From AC-32 sp963754265 (GTDB lineage Bacteria; Actinomycetota; Thermoleophilia; Gaiellales; Gaiellaceae), in the NCBI GenBank assembly GCA_963754265.1, contig CAVWFB010000004.1:1-64000 (forward strand): 64,000 nucleotides of DNA. The letters are read 5' to 3'. The position numbers were made by a program, and so were the translations under genes. Each line of letters opens with the position of its first letter. The stretch's first letter is position 1. Shown piece after piece: positions 1 through 8,664 of this stretch. The notes under the pieces are model-generated. The model was given only the letters and a program-made list of their open reading frames with translations. It ran no database searches and had not been told where the DNA came from.

Positions 1-1
1 A

Positions 2-74
2 TGGGCCGTGAAGGGATCGAACCTTCGACCTTGGGATTAAGAGTCCCCTGCTCTACCAGCTGAGCTAACGGCCC
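2..74 (-). tRNA. tRNA-Lys (anticodon CTT)
   Basis: The reverse strand gives a 73-nt cloverleaf. The acceptor GGGCCGT (74-68) pairs with ACGGCCC (9-3), followed by discriminator A at 2. The D arm is GCTCAGCTGGTAGAGC, the anticodon loop ACTCTTAATC carries CTT (reads AAG), and the T arm contains GGTTCGATCC. CCA is not encoded, because base 1 complements to T. The tRNA is divergent from the sugar operon and shares a 26-bp gap with it. Confidence 0.97.
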
Positions 75-85
75 GAGGCGCCGCG

Positions 86-92
86 TAGTGTA
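86..92. promoter_or_regulatory. Possible -10 element between tRNA-Lys and the sugar operon
   Basis: The 26-bp divergent gap contains TAGTGTA, which reads TAGTGT (TAnnnT) forward, 9 nt before the epimerase ATG, and TACACT on the reverse strand, upstream of the tRNA. No clear -35 is seen for either direction. It could serve either gene. The call rests only on hexamer shape and position. Confidence 0.25.
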
Positions 93-100
93 GCCGCGCG

Positions 101-1168
101 ATGAAGGTCTTCTCCGTGGTCGGAAACCGCCCCCAGTTCATCAAGGCCGCGCCTACTTCGGCGGCTCTCCGCGAACGGGGAATCGACGAAGTCGTGTTGC
201 ACACCGGGCAGCACTACGACCGCGAGCTCTCGCAGGTGTTCTTCGAGGAGCTCGGGCTCGAAGAGCCGCAGTACGCGCTCGGGTTGCGAACCGCCGACAC
301 CGAGGCGATGAAGGAAGCGCTCCTTCCGGCGCTACTCGACGAGCGACCCGACTGGGTGCTCGTCTACGGCGACACGAACTCCACCCTCGCGGGAGCGCTC
401 GCGGCGTCCGAGCAACACATATCGCTCGCACACGTCGAGGCCGGCCTGCGCAGCGGCGATCTCTCGATGCCGGAAGAGCGCAATCGCATCGAGACCGACC
501 GCCTGGCGCAGCTGCTCCTCTGTCCCGACGAGCGCTCGCGCGCGCAGCTGGCAGCCGAGGGAGTGCCCGGCCGCGCCGAGGTGGTCGGCGACGTGATGGC
601 GGACGCCTGCTTCCAGCTTACGCCCGTGGCGCGGAGGCGCTCGCACGCTCTCGAGGAGCTCGGCTTGGAGCCGGGCCGGTACCTCCTGCTCACGCTGCAC
701 CGCGAGGCCAATGCCCGCCAACCGCGTCTCGGCCGCATCGCGGAGGGCGTCAACTCGCTCGAGGAGCCGGTCGTCTTCCCGGTCCATCCGCGGACGCGCG
801 CGGCACTCGACGCCGAGGGGATCGAGCTCGGCCCGCACGTCCTCCAGCAGCCGCCGCTCGGCTATCTGGACCTGACCGCTCTCGCGGCGCAGGCCCGCGT
901 GATCCTCACCGACTCCGGCGGTCTCCAGAAGGAGGCCTACTGGCACGGCGTCCCCTGCGTCACGTTGCGGCCGTCCACCGAGTGGGTCGACACCGTCGAG
1001 GCCGGGGCGAACGTGCTGGTGGACGACGATCCGGAGCGGCTGGTCAAGGCCGTCTCGGCAGCGCGGATGCCTGACGAGCGCCCGCAGCTCTACGGCGACG
1101 GCGACGCAGCCGCGAGGATCGCGGACGCCCTCTATACGCTTAGCGGCCATCCGGTCAGGAGGGGTTGA
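101..1168 (+). CDS. wecB: UDP-N-acetylglucosamine 2-epimerase (non-hydrolysing), WecB/WbpI type
   Basis: Cytosolic enzyme expected to invert C2 of a UDP-HexNAc (UDP-GlcNAc to UDP-ManNAc, or the 2,3-diacetamido uronic acid equivalent). The 355-aa length is normal for the family. Visible motifs are GNRPQFIKAAP at the N terminus, YGDTNSTLAGA (catalytic Asp region), HVEAGLRS and the MPEERNR segment (catalytic Glu residues), LLTLHREAN (catalytic His), and the UDP-binding DSGGLQKEA. ATG at 101 begins the conserved N terminus, so no earlier start is needed. It is first in a four-gene run whose partners suggest the WbpI role (C2 epimerisation of a diacetamido uronate) as much as the WecB role. The family call is firm; the exact substrate is inferred. 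Confidence 0.93.
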   Translation: MKVFSVVGNRPQFIKAAPTSAALRERGIDEVVLHTGQHYDRELSQVFFEELGLEEPQYALGLRTADTEAMKEALLPALLDERPDWVLVYGDTNSTLAGALAASEQHISLAHVEAGLRSGDLSMPEERNRIETDRLAQLLLCPDERSRAQLAAEGVPGRAEVVGDVMADACFQLTPVARRRSHALEELGLEPGRYLLLTLHREANARQPRLGRIAEGVNSLEEPVVFPVHPRTRAALDAEGIELGPHVLQQPPLGYLDLTALAAQARVILTDSGGLQKEAYWHGVPCVTLRPSTEWVDTVEAGANVLVDDDPERLVKAVSAARMPDERPQLYGDGDAAARIADALYTLSGHPVRRG

Positions 1169-1199
1169 TGGAACGCGTCCAAAAAACGGTGTTAGACGC

Positions 1200-2462
1200 A
1201 TGAAGGCCGAGATCGCGATCGTCGGCGCCGGCTACGTCGGCGTCCCGTTGGCCCAGGTGTTCGCCGACGCCGGCAGGTCCGTGCTGCTCGTGGACGTCCA
1301 GGCCGATCGCGTCGAGCAGCTGAACCGCGGCGAGAGCTACATCGAGGACGTCCCGTCCGAGGAGCTCAAGCGGCTCGCGGACGAGGGCAGGCTGGCCGCG
1401 ACCACCGACTACGACTCGCTCCGCGACGTCGACGCCATCCTGATCGCGCTCCCGACGCCGCTTTCGGCGCAGCGCGAGCCCGACCTCTCGATCCTGCTGG
1501 CGGCGACGGCGGAGATCGCGCCGCGGCTGCAGAAGGGGCAGCTCGTCGTGCTCGAGTCGACGACGTACCCCGGCACGACGCGCGAGCGGGTCAGGCCCCT
1601 GCTCGAGGAGAGCGGGCTCACCGCCGGAGAGGACTTCCACCTCGCGTTCTCGCCCGAGCGCGTCGATCCCGGCCGGGAAGACTGGACGACCCAGAACACG
1701 CCGAAGGTCGTCGGCGGCCTCACGGATGAGTGCACGAGCCGCGCCGTAGCCCTCTACGAGAGCGCCGTCGAGAAGGTCGTGCCCGTCTCCTCGCCGGAGG
1801 CAGCCGAGCTGACGAAGCTGCTCGAGAACATCTTCCGCTCGGTGAACATCGCGCTCGTGAACGAGCTCGCGCAGCTCTGCGACCGGATGAACCTCGACGT
1901 GTGGGAGATCGTGGACGCGGCCTCGACGAAGCCGTTCGGCTTCATGCGCTTCGAGCCTGGCCCGGGGCTGGGCGGCCACTGTCTTCCCGTCGACCCCTTC
2001 TACCTCTCGTGGAAGGCGCGCCAGTACGACTTCTACACCGAGTTCATCGAGCTCGCGGGCAAGGTCAACGCGAACATGCCGTACTTCTGCCGCTCTCTGA
2101 TCTCACAGGCGCTCAACCACGGGGCGCAGCGGTCGCTGAACGGCTCCAAGGTGCTCGTGCTCGGGGTGAGCTACAAGGCCGACACCTCCGACTCGCGGGA
2201 GTCGCCCGCGCTGAAGCTGATCGAGCTGCTTAGCAACGGCGGCGCCGAGGTCGCCTACCACGACCCGCACGTGCCCGAGTTGCCGAAGCACGGGCTTTCG
2301 TCGCAGCCGCTCGAGCCCGGCTCGTACGACTGCGTCGCGATCGTCACGGCTCACTCATCGCTCGACTACGAGCGGCTGGTCGACGACGCGAAGCTGGTGG
2401 TGGACTTCCGCAACGCCACGGGCAGAAACGGCCATGTTCAGGGGAAAGTCTGGAAGTTGTGA
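1200..2462 (+). CDS. wecC: UDP-N-acetyl-hexosamine 6-dehydrogenase (WecC/WbpA family)
   Basis: NAD-dependent four-electron oxidation of C6 of a UDP-HexNAc to the uronic acid. In its 420 residues can be seen an N-terminal Rossmann glycine motif (GAGYVGVPLA), the central LESTTYPGTT and FSPERVDPG segments, the catalytic Cys loop PGLGGHCLPVDP, and the C-terminal UDP-binding VLGVSYKADTSDSRESP. It starts at ATG 1200, 31 bp after the epimerase, with no strong Shine-Dalgarno visible. Its TGA overlaps the GTG of the next gene by 4 nt, so translation is probably coupled. With the neighbours it fits an acetamido-uronic acid route for an envelope glycan. Confidence 0.93.
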   Translation: MKAEIAIVGAGYVGVPLAQVFADAGRSVLLVDVQADRVEQLNRGESYIEDVPSEELKRLADEGRLAATTDYDSLRDVDAILIALPTPLSAQREPDLSILLAATAEIAPRLQKGQLVVLESTTYPGTTRERVRPLLEESGLTAGEDFHLAFSPERVDPGREDWTTQNTPKVVGGLTDECTSRAVALYESAVEKVVPVSSPEAAELTKLLENIFRSVNIALVNELAQLCDRMNLDVWEIVDAASTKPFGFMRFEPGPGLGGHCLPVDPFYLSWKARQYDFYTEFIELAGKVNANMPYFCRSLISQALNHGAQRSLNGSKVLVLGVSYKADTSDSRESPALKLIELLSNGGAEVAYHDPHVPELPKHGLSSQPLEPGSYDCVAIVTAHSSLDYERLVDDAKLVVDFRNATGRNGHVQGKVWKL

Positions 2463-3442
2463 GCCGGCCCACCATCGGTCTCGCCGGCCTCGGCTACTGG
2501 GGCCCGAACCTCGCTAGGAACTTCGACGAGCTCGCGGAGCTGCGCTGGCTTTGCGACGCCTCGTCCGACACCCTCGAGCGCTTCACGACGCGCTACCCGC
2601 GCGCGCGTGCGACGACGGACTTCGATGAGTTGCTCGACGACGGCGAGCTCGACGCGGTCGTGGTCGCGACGCCGGCCGTCACGCACTACGAGCTTTCGAA
2701 ACGCGCCCTCGAAGCCGGCAAGCACGTCATGGTCGAGAAGCCGCCGGCCATGACTGCCGCTGAGGCGGAAGAGTTGCTGGCGACCGCGGAAGCCGCCGAC
2801 CGCGTGCTCATGCCGGGACACCTGCTCCTCTACCACCCCGCCGTGCAGAAAGTGAAGGCGCTCGTGGACGCCGGCGCACTCGGCGACGTCCTTTACGTGT
2901 ACTCGAATCGAAAGAACCTCGGGAAGATCCGCAAGGACGAAAACGCACTGCTCTCGCTTGGCGTCCATGACCTCTCGGTCATCCTTCATCTGCTCGACGA
3001 AGAGCCCTCGGAGACGTGGGCACACGGCAACTCGTTCCTCACGCCCGGGGTCGAGGACGTCGTTTTCTGCTACCTCCGCTTCCCTAGTGGCAAGATCGCG
3101 CACATGCACCTCTCGTGGCTCGACCCGCACAAGGTGCGCGAGCTGACCGTTGTCGGCAACGAGAAGATGGTCGTCTTCGACGACATGGAGCTCGAGCGCA
3201 AGGTGACGATCTACGAGAAGGGCCCCTGGCAGCCCACCCATACCTACGGCGAGTGGCAGACGCGAACGGGGGACATCTCCAGCCCCAAGATCCCGAGCGA
3301 CGAGCCGCTGCGGCTCGAGTGCCGCCACTTCCTCGACCTCGTGGACGGCCACGGCGACCCGCTGCGGGCTGCGCAGGACGGGCTCGCCGTCGTGCGCGTG
3401 CTCGAGCAGCTGCAGGCTTCCCTGGTCGCGGCCCCCGCTTGA
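2459..3442 (+). CDS. Gfo/Idh/MocA oxidoreductase, probable UDP-HexNAcA 3-dehydrogenase (WbpB/WlbA-like)
   Basis: NAD(P)-binding sugar oxidoreductase of 327 aa. The N-terminal Rossmann motif is GLAGLGYWGPNLARN, followed by the family hallmark VEKPPA at about residues 92-97 and a C-terminal beta-sheet substrate domain with HMHLSWLDPHK. GTG 2459 overlaps the previous stop (GTGA). Between a 6-dehydrogenase and a hexapeptide acyltransferase, the best match is oxidation of C3 of a UDP-GlcNAcA-type sugar before amination. Other Gfo/Idh substrates cannot be excluded from sequence alone. Confidence 0.85.
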   Translation: MSRPTIGLAGLGYWGPNLARNFDELAELRWLCDASSDTLERFTTRYPRARATTDFDELLDDGELDAVVVATPAVTHYELSKRALEAGKHVMVEKPPAMTAAEAEELLATAEAADRVLMPGHLLLYHPAVQKVKALVDAGALGDVLYVYSNRKNLGKIRKDENALLSLGVHDLSVILHLLDEEPSETWAHGNSFLTPGVEDVVFCYLRFPSGKIAHMHLSWLDPHKVRELTVVGNEKMVVFDDMELERKVTIYEKGPWQPTHTYGEWQTRTGDISSPKIPSDEPLRLECRHFLDLVDGHGDPLRAAQDGLAVVRVLEQLQASLVAAPA

Positions 3443-4077
3443 GTGAGATCGCCGAGACCGCCGTCGTCTACCCGGGGACGGTGATCGGCGAGGGCTGCAA
3501 GATCCTCGACTACGCGGTCGTCGGCAAGCAGCCGACGCTCTCGCCGCGCTCGACCGCCAAGCGCGAGGAGCTGCCGCCGCTCGAACTGGGCGCAGGAACG
3601 ATCGTCTCCACCGGCGCCGTCGTGTTCGCGGGGACGACTCTCGGCGAGCGCGCGATCGTCGGCGACCAGGCCTGCGTCCGCGAGCGCTGCACGATCGGAG
3701 ACGACGTGGTGATCGGCCGGGGCTCGCTCGTCGAGAACGACACCTCGGTCGGCGCGCTGACGAAGATCCAGGCGCATGCGTACATCACCGCGTACTCGCT
3801 GCTCGAGGACAACGTGTTCATCGCGCCCTGCGTAGTCACGACCAACGACAACTTCATGGGTCGCACGGAGAAGCGGCATGACCTCGTCAAGGGGCCGACC
3901 ATCCGCCGCGGGGCGAGGATCGGAGGCGGAGCGGTGCTGTTGCCGGGGATCGAGGTCGGCGAGGAGGCGTTCGTGGGAGCGGGAGCGGTGGTGCTCAAGG
4001 ACGTGCCGGCTCGCGCGCTGGTCGTCGGCAGTCCCGCGCGGCAGATCCGCGAGGTCCCGGAGGACGAGCTGCTATGA
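3439..4077 (+). CDS. Left-handed beta-helix (hexapeptide) N-acyltransferase, WbpD-like
   Basis: Acyl-CoA-dependent transferase of 212 aa with many hexapeptide turns (VVYPGTVIGEG, IVSTGAVVFAG, IGDDVVIGRGSLV, RIGGGAVLLPGIEVG, VVLKDVPARALVVG) and the TTNDNF loop typical of sugar N-acetyltransferases. The frame is open far upstream, but recognisable sequence begins at TTG 3439, which overlaps the preceding stop as TTGA, so I take TTG as the start. Expected role: acetylation of the 3-amino group formed after the dehydrogenase step. It ends head-on against the subtilase gene with a 6-nt overlap, which leaves no room for a terminator. Confidence 0.85.
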   Translation: MSEIAETAVVYPGTVIGEGCKILDYAVVGKQPTLSPRSTAKREELPPLELGAGTIVSTGAVVFAGTTLGERAIVGDQACVRERCTIGDDVVIGRGSLVENDTSVGALTKIQAHAYITAYSLLEDNVFIAPCVVTTNDNFMGRTEKRHDLVKGPTIRRGARIGGGAVLLPGIEVGEEAFVGAGAVVLKDVPARALVVGSPARQIREVPEDELL

Positions 4078-5514
4078 GGCGATGCGGATCGAGTACGAGC
4101 CCGAGCCCGGCCTCGCGAGCTTGACCTGCAGGTAGTACCAGCCGGCACGGCGCGCGCGATAGCCGATCCGCTCGGGCGCCCCCGCGGGGTGGATCGAACG
4201 CCGGGCGCGGAGCGAGTCGGTCGCCAGCGCGAGCGACTGCAGCGCCGGCTTCCAGAGCACGATCGAGGTGTCCAGGGGGCCCGAGCGCTCGACCACTGAG
4301 AGGCCCTGGCCGCGCTTGAGCCTGATCCGGTAGACGTCGTTCGGGTCGTCCCAGCTGTCGAGCGTTGCCTGGCCGCGCAGCGCCCTGCCGTAGACGACCT
4401 GCGCCTCGCGCCCGACGTCGTCGTTGGGCTCGAAGCGGTCCGGCGCGGGTAGCTGGCCCTGCAGCGCGTGAATCGCGGCCGTCACGTCGAGCCGGCCGTT
4501 GCCGGTGAGATCGTCGCGCCCGACCGAGCAGGCGCCGCAGCCGTCGGCCGGCGTGGCGTCGTCAGCACTTCGCTCGAGGATCGCCGACACTTGGTCGGGT
4601 CGCAGGCTCGGCTTGAGCGCAAGCAGCATGGCGGCGGCGGCGGAGACCTGCGGCGAAGAAAACGAGGTGCCGTCGGCGCCGCGGTACTCCTTGGGCCCGC
4701 AGCTCGAGTAGCCCTGTTCCAGGCAGGACGAGTACGCCCTCGTCAGCGAGCGTGGGAGCAGCGAGAGCATGTCCTGCCCCGGCGCGGAGATGTCGACGTA
4801 GACGTCGTCACGGTTCGAGAAGCTCGGCACGTCGCCCGTCCGGCCGTAGGCGCCGACGCCGAGCACATGCGGCAGCGCCGCCGGGTAGCCGGCGAACCGC
4901 CAGGGCTTGGACGGCGCGTCTCCGCCGTTTCCGACCGCGGCCACCACCAGCACCGAGCTCCGGACGGCGTAGTCGATCGCGCGCCGCTCCGCATCCGAGA
5001 AGCCGTCGACGGTCGGATCGCTCGGGTCGCGGGTGCCCGAGAGGCTCAGGTTGATCACCTTCGCACCGGAGCGGACGGCCCAGCGGATCGCGCGCGCCTC
5101 CGCGCGAGGCGGGATCGAGCCGTCGTCGCGGACGACCTTCGCGACGAGCAGGCGCGCGGGCGGAGCGAGGCCCGCGATCCCGGTCCTGTTGTCCGTCAGC
5201 GCCGCGATCTCGCCGGCGACGAAGGTGCCGTGCCCCTGCGTGTCGTTCACGGTCCCGCCGACGAAGCTCTTTGCACCGACGATCCGCCCCTTCAGCTCGA
5301 CGTGGCTCTGGTCGACGCCGGAGTCGATCACCGCAACGCGCACGGTCAGCAACTGCGGCAGGACGCTGAACGAGTCGAAGGAGTTGAAGGCGCGGTCCTT
5401 CTCGATGTACCACTGGCGCTGCGCCAGCGGGTCGTTCGGACTGAAGCCGGCGTGCGCGACAGCAGGCGCCGCGAGGGCAACCGCCGCCGAGACCAGTGCC
5501 ACAGCACGTCTCAC
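4072..5514 (-). CDS. Secreted subtilisin-like serine protease (S8 family)
   Basis: A 480-aa exported protease. GTG 5514 starts a clear signal peptide (MRRAVALVSAAVAL then PAVAHA). Catalytic triad: Asp64 in AVIDSGVD, His95 in GHGTFVAGE, Ser284 in DGTSFSSPQ; the oxyanion Asn196 lies in AVGNGGDAP. After about residue 340 there is a beta-rich pre-peptidase-type C-terminal domain (DRFEPNDD, then YRIRLKRGQGL), common in secreted actinobacterial proteases. The start overlaps the stop of the SpoIID gene as GTGA, so the two are co-translated. The same frame continues upstream into the SpoIID gene only because of a 1-nt shift there; the signal peptide shows that this is a separate protein. Confidence 0.9.
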   Translation of the reverse strand: MRRAVALVSAAVALAAPAVAHAGFSPNDPLAQRQWYIEKDRAFNSFDSFSVLPQLLTVRVAVIDSGVDQSHVELKGRIVGAKSFVGGTVNDTQGHGTFVAGEIAALTDNRTGIAGLAPPARLLVAKVVRDDGSIPPRAEARAIRWAVRSGAKVINLSLSGTRDPSDPTVDGFSDAERRAIDYAVRSSVLVVAAVGNGGDAPSKPWRFAGYPAALPHVLGVGAYGRTGDVPSFSNRDDVYVDISAPGQDMLSLLPRSLTRAYSSCLEQGYSSCGPKEYRGADGTSFSSPQVSAAAAMLLALKPSLRPDQVSAILERSADDATPADGCGACSVGRDDLTGNGRLDVTAAIHALQGQLPAPDRFEPNDDVGREAQVVYGRALRGQATLDSWDDPNDVYRIRLKRGQGLSVVERSGPLDTSIVLWKPALQSLALATDSLRARRSIHPAGAPERIGYRARRAGWYYLQVKLARPGSGSYSIRIAS

Positions 5515-7113
5515 GCCGCCACCACCGTCAGCACCTTGGAGAGCCCGATCGCGAAGCCCTTGCCGGCCACCACACGCGCACGATACGCCCCTGGAGTCAG
5601 CTCCACATCCCCGGAGAAGGTGCCATCTGCGTTGACCGTTGTGCGCGCCACGGTGGCCCACGAGCCGCCCGGTGAGCCGCTGCAGCTGGACCGCTGCGTT
5701 GGGCACACCCGGTCGCGCCAGTCCGCTGAGCGAGAGCCGGTCGCTCGACGGTGCGATCCGAACGAACGGCGCGACGGAGAGCCGGACGACACCGCTGCGG
5801 ATCGCCCCGGTCGAGAGGCGGTAGTCGGTCGTGACCTTCGGCGACAGGGTCGCCGCGACCTGGCCGCTTCGCGAGGTGAGCGGCGCAAGCGGCTTCCACT
5901 GGCCGCCGTACGGCCGCGATTCGAGCGTCACCTTGCGCACGCCTCGCGCGAGCCCGGCCAGGCGCGTCGACGCGCCGAAGACGACGGGAGCCGCCGGCGG
6001 AGTCAAGTTCAGCATGCCGATCGTGAACCATGTGGAGCGCATCCCGAGCGCCGCCCGCGCGGCCGCGCCGGTGATGGTGCGCTCGCCTTTCGTGCCGATC
6101 ACGGTCAAGGTACGCACGCGCCCGGACGCGGCCGCGTCCGTCTTGATGTCGACCACACTGCCGCGCGCGCCCAGCCGCCGGCCGAGCACGGCGGGCGTGA
6201 ACCGCAGGGGGCCCCAGTCGTGGTACGGCGAGAGCGTGTCGTAGGGATCGGGAACCGAGACGAGGTATGGAAGCGGCGCCGAGCTCGGCCAGACGTCGTG
6301 GACGTTGGCGGTCCGGCCGCCGGAGCTGGAATAGAAGAACGTGTCGGCGAGCGCGCCCTTGTAGAGCACCACCTCGCCGGCCGTCTTCGAGACGGCGTCG
6401 CTGGCGGTCTCGGCCTCGGCCGCGATCCCGCCGTAGACCTGGCTGCGCGTGTCCGAGTAGAGGTCGAAGTCGCCGCCCTTGTGCAGGTGGCTGAGCGCGT
6501 ACGTCCGAGCGACGACCGCCTGGGCCTGGAGCGCCTCGGCCGGCCAGCGATCGGGCATCTCCGACGGCACGACGCCCCAGAGGTAGGGCTCGAGCCCGAC
6601 CGTGTTGACGACCCGCAGGGTTTTCGTCGCGCTCACTCGCAGGGAGCCTCGGTAGGCCCGCTGACCGAGCGAGAGCGGATCGTCGCCCGGGGAAAAGACC
6701 AGCGGGCCAGGCAGCGCCTTGGCCTGACTGGAGGCGGCGAGCTTCAGCTTCAGCGCGGGCCCGAGCTCCTGACGGCCCGCCGCGAGCTTGTGCACCTTGC
6801 CGGCTGCGTCACGGACGGTGAACGCAGAGCGCGACGAGACCACCACACGCTTCGTGCCTCCGGTGAGCAGCACCCGCACGCGCTTCAGCGGCGCCTCGCC
6901 CAGGTTCGTGCCGGGGTAGTAGTGCGCAACGATCTGGTCGTAGGTCCAGCCGTGGAGGGCGTAGCCGTAGGCGCCGTACTGCGCAAGGCCCACTCCGTGG
7001 CCCCACCCGTGCCCGGCCGCGAAGAACGCCGGCGACGATTGCGCAGCGGGGCCCGCCGGGGTGCCTGTGAGCCCCAGCGCGGCGAGGACGGCTGCTGCGA
7101 ATGTGCTGATCAT
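5511..7113 (-). CDS. SpoIID/LytB-domain secreted protein, frameshifted near the 3' end
   Basis: Exported cell-wall protein with a signal peptide (MISTFAAAVLAALGL), an N-terminal GHGWGHGVGLAQYGAYG motif, and a SpoIID core at about residues 170-330 (GLEPYLWGVVPSEMPDRWPA, QAVVARTYAL, DTRSQVYGG). SpoIID-family proteins are lytic transglycosylases or amidase partners acting on peptidoglycan. At about residue 482 (GGG at 5670-5668) the frame shifts. Skipping one G restores a sensible C terminus (GGSWATVARTT..., ADGTFSGDVELTPGAYRARV) that stops at 5511, overlapping the subtilase GTG. The span is 1603 nt, one more than 534 codons. The corrected protein is about 533 aa. A sequencing or assembly error is likelier than a true mutation. 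Confidence 0.8.
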
Positions 7114-7281
7114 CGCGCTGACCCCAAAGTCCGGCTCGCGGCGGATGGCTTCCGTGACGGACGCCGCAGCAGGACCAGCCTGAGCGTAGCGAACCTTTCG
7201 ACCGATTTACGGCGTTTTTACAGAACCCACAACCTCCCGGCCGGCTGTTTTCGGCTCGACCCGGGAGGGAAGCGCACCTCA
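7114..7281. other. Divergent intergenic region between SpoIID gene and protein kinase gene
   Basis: 168 bp between two divergent starts. It holds the only AT-rich patch nearby (TTTACGGCGTTTTTACAG around 7205-7222), where promoters for both directions are likely, and GGGAGGGA (7263-7270), a Shine-Dalgarno candidate for the kinase. I looked for a cyclic-di-AMP riboswitch, often found before actinobacterial wall hydrolases, and could not fit its conserved core. Confidence 0.4.
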
Positions 7282-8664
7282 GTGGCCGTGGACACCCACA
7301 CGCTTCCGCCCCGCTACCGCTCGCCGAGGCGAATCGGCCACGGCGCGATGGGCGAGATCTACCTGGCCACCGACGAGACCCTGGGCCGCGAGGTGGTGGT
7401 CAAGGTGCTCTCCGACCGTTACGCAGCCGACGAGGCGATCAGAGAGCGATTCAAGCGCGAAGGACTGGCCGCCGCGAGGCTGTCCGGCGAGTCTGGAGCC
7501 GTCACGGTCTTCGACGTCGGCGAGTGGCGCGGGCGGCCCTTCCTCGTCATGGAGCACCTCGGCGGCGGCTCGCTCGAGGATCGCCTTCGAGAGGGCGGAG
7601 CGCAGCCTCCCGAGCAGGTGCTGGCCTGGCTCGACCAGGTCGCCGAGACCCTGGACTCGGCCCACTGGCACGGCATCGTGCACCGGGACGTCAAGCCGGC
7701 GAACCTGCTCCTCGACTCCCGCGGCGATCTCCACGTTGCCGACTTCGGAATCGCGAGCGCCGCCGGGCTCGACTCGATGACGATCACGGGGACGATCATG
7801 GGAACCGCGGGCTACCTCTCCCCCGAGCAGGCGCGGGGCGAGCGCGCCGGCCCTGAGAGCGACCTCTACGCGCTCGGCATCGTGGCCTACGAGCTGCTGA
7901 GCGGCCACCGCCCGTTCGAGAACGACTCGCCGACGATCGAGGCCGCCGCCCATGCGCACGCGCCCGTGCCGTCGATCGCCGAGCGCTGCGACCACCTGTC
8001 ACCCGCGCTCGACCCGGTGTTTCGCCGGGCGCTGGCCAAGGACCCAGACGCGCGCTACGGCTCGGCCCGAGAGTTCGTCTCGGCGCTTCGCGAGACGCTC
8101 GTCCCGGCCGCCGAGACAGCGCTGCTGCCGCCGCCCGCCCGGCCCGCCGCCCCTCGGCGATCGGGAATTCCCGCCCGCGTCCTGATTCCCGTCGCGCTGC
8201 TCCTCGGAGCCGCGGCCGCAGGAGCCGCCATCGCAGTCGTCCTCACGAGCGGGGATGACCCGGCGGCGCAGATACGCACGGTCACCGGCCCCGCGGGAAC
8301 GACCACGGTTCAGCAAACGGTCACCCAGCCCGCGCCTCCACCACCTCCGCCACCTCCGCCACCTCCACCGCCGCCGGCGACCGCTGCCGGGCTCGACGGG
8401 CACACGCTCAACGATCGCGGCTACTCGTTGCAGCAACGCGGCGACTACACCGGCGCGCTCCCGCTCCTTCAGCAGGCCGTCAGGAAGCTCGACGGCACCG
8501 GCCCCGCCGATCCGTACGAGGGCTATGCCAACTACAACCTCGGCTACACCCTCTACAGGCTGGGGCGCTGCCCGGAGGCCGTCACCTACCTGAGCCGGGC
8601 GGAGCAGCTCGAGCCCGACCGGCACGAGCCGAGACAGCTTCGCAAGCGCGCCGAGCGCTGCTAG
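7282..8664 (+). CDS. Membrane Ser/Thr protein kinase (PknB-type) with extracytoplasmic TPR domain
   Basis: A 460-aa Hanks-type kinase. Glycine loop IGHGAMGEIYLA at about 18-29, Lys41 in VVVKVL, HRDVKPANLLLD with Asp136, DFG Asp154, activation loop with TITGTIMGTAGYLSPEQ. One transmembrane helix at about 299-322 is followed by a threonine-rich linker, 14 consecutive prolines (352-365) and two or more TPR-like helices (RGYSLQQRGDYTGALPLL, NYNLGYTLYRLGRCPEAV). There are no PASTA repeats, so the sensor is the TPR part. Start GTG 7282 follows GGGAGGGA; GTG 7288 is an alternative. The stop overlaps rfbB in a shared CTAG. Confidence 0.9.
   Translation: MAVDTHTLPPRYRSPRRIGHGAMGEIYLATDETLGREVVVKVLSDRYAADEAIRERFKREGLAAARLSGESGAVTVFDVGEWRGRPFLVMEHLGGGSLEDRLREGGAQPPEQVLAWLDQVAETLDSAHWHGIVHRDVKPANLLLDSRGDLHVADFGIASAAGLDSMTITGTIMGTAGYLSPEQARGERAGPESDLYALGIVAYELLSGHRPFENDSPTIEAAAHAHAPVPSIAERCDHLSPALDPVFRRALAKDPDARYGSAREFVSALRETLVPAAETALLPPPARPAAPRRSGIPARVLIPVALLLGAAAAGAAIAVVLTSGDDPAAQIRTVTGPAGTTTVQQTVTQPAPPPPPPPPPPPPPPATAAGLDGHTLNDRGYSLQQRGDYTGALPLLQQAVRKLDGTGPADPYEGYANYNLGYTLYRLGRCPEAVTYLSRAEQLEPDRHEPRQLRKRAERC
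8335..8376 (+). repeat. Proline-codon tract (CCN)14 in the kinase linker
   Basis: Fourteen consecutive proline codons, mostly in a CCACCTCCG pattern, encode the polyproline spacer between the membrane helix and the TPR domain. The near-perfect 9-bp periodicity makes it a candidate for length variation by slippage. Confidence 0.85.

Noticed and set aside
4072..7113. A single 1013-aa SpoIID-subtilase fusion
   Set aside because: The linker is nonsense, a signal peptide starts the protease, and the shifted frame gives the natural C terminus; it is a frameshift artefact.
4468..7281. A very long forward frame (4468-8664) upstream of the kinase
   Set aside because: The part before 7282 is antisense to SpoIID and subtilase, is Arg/Gly-rich nonsense and has no domain; only the kinase part is coding.
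7114..7281. Cyclic-di-AMP riboswitch before the SpoIID gene
   Set aside because: The conserved core blocks could not be placed.
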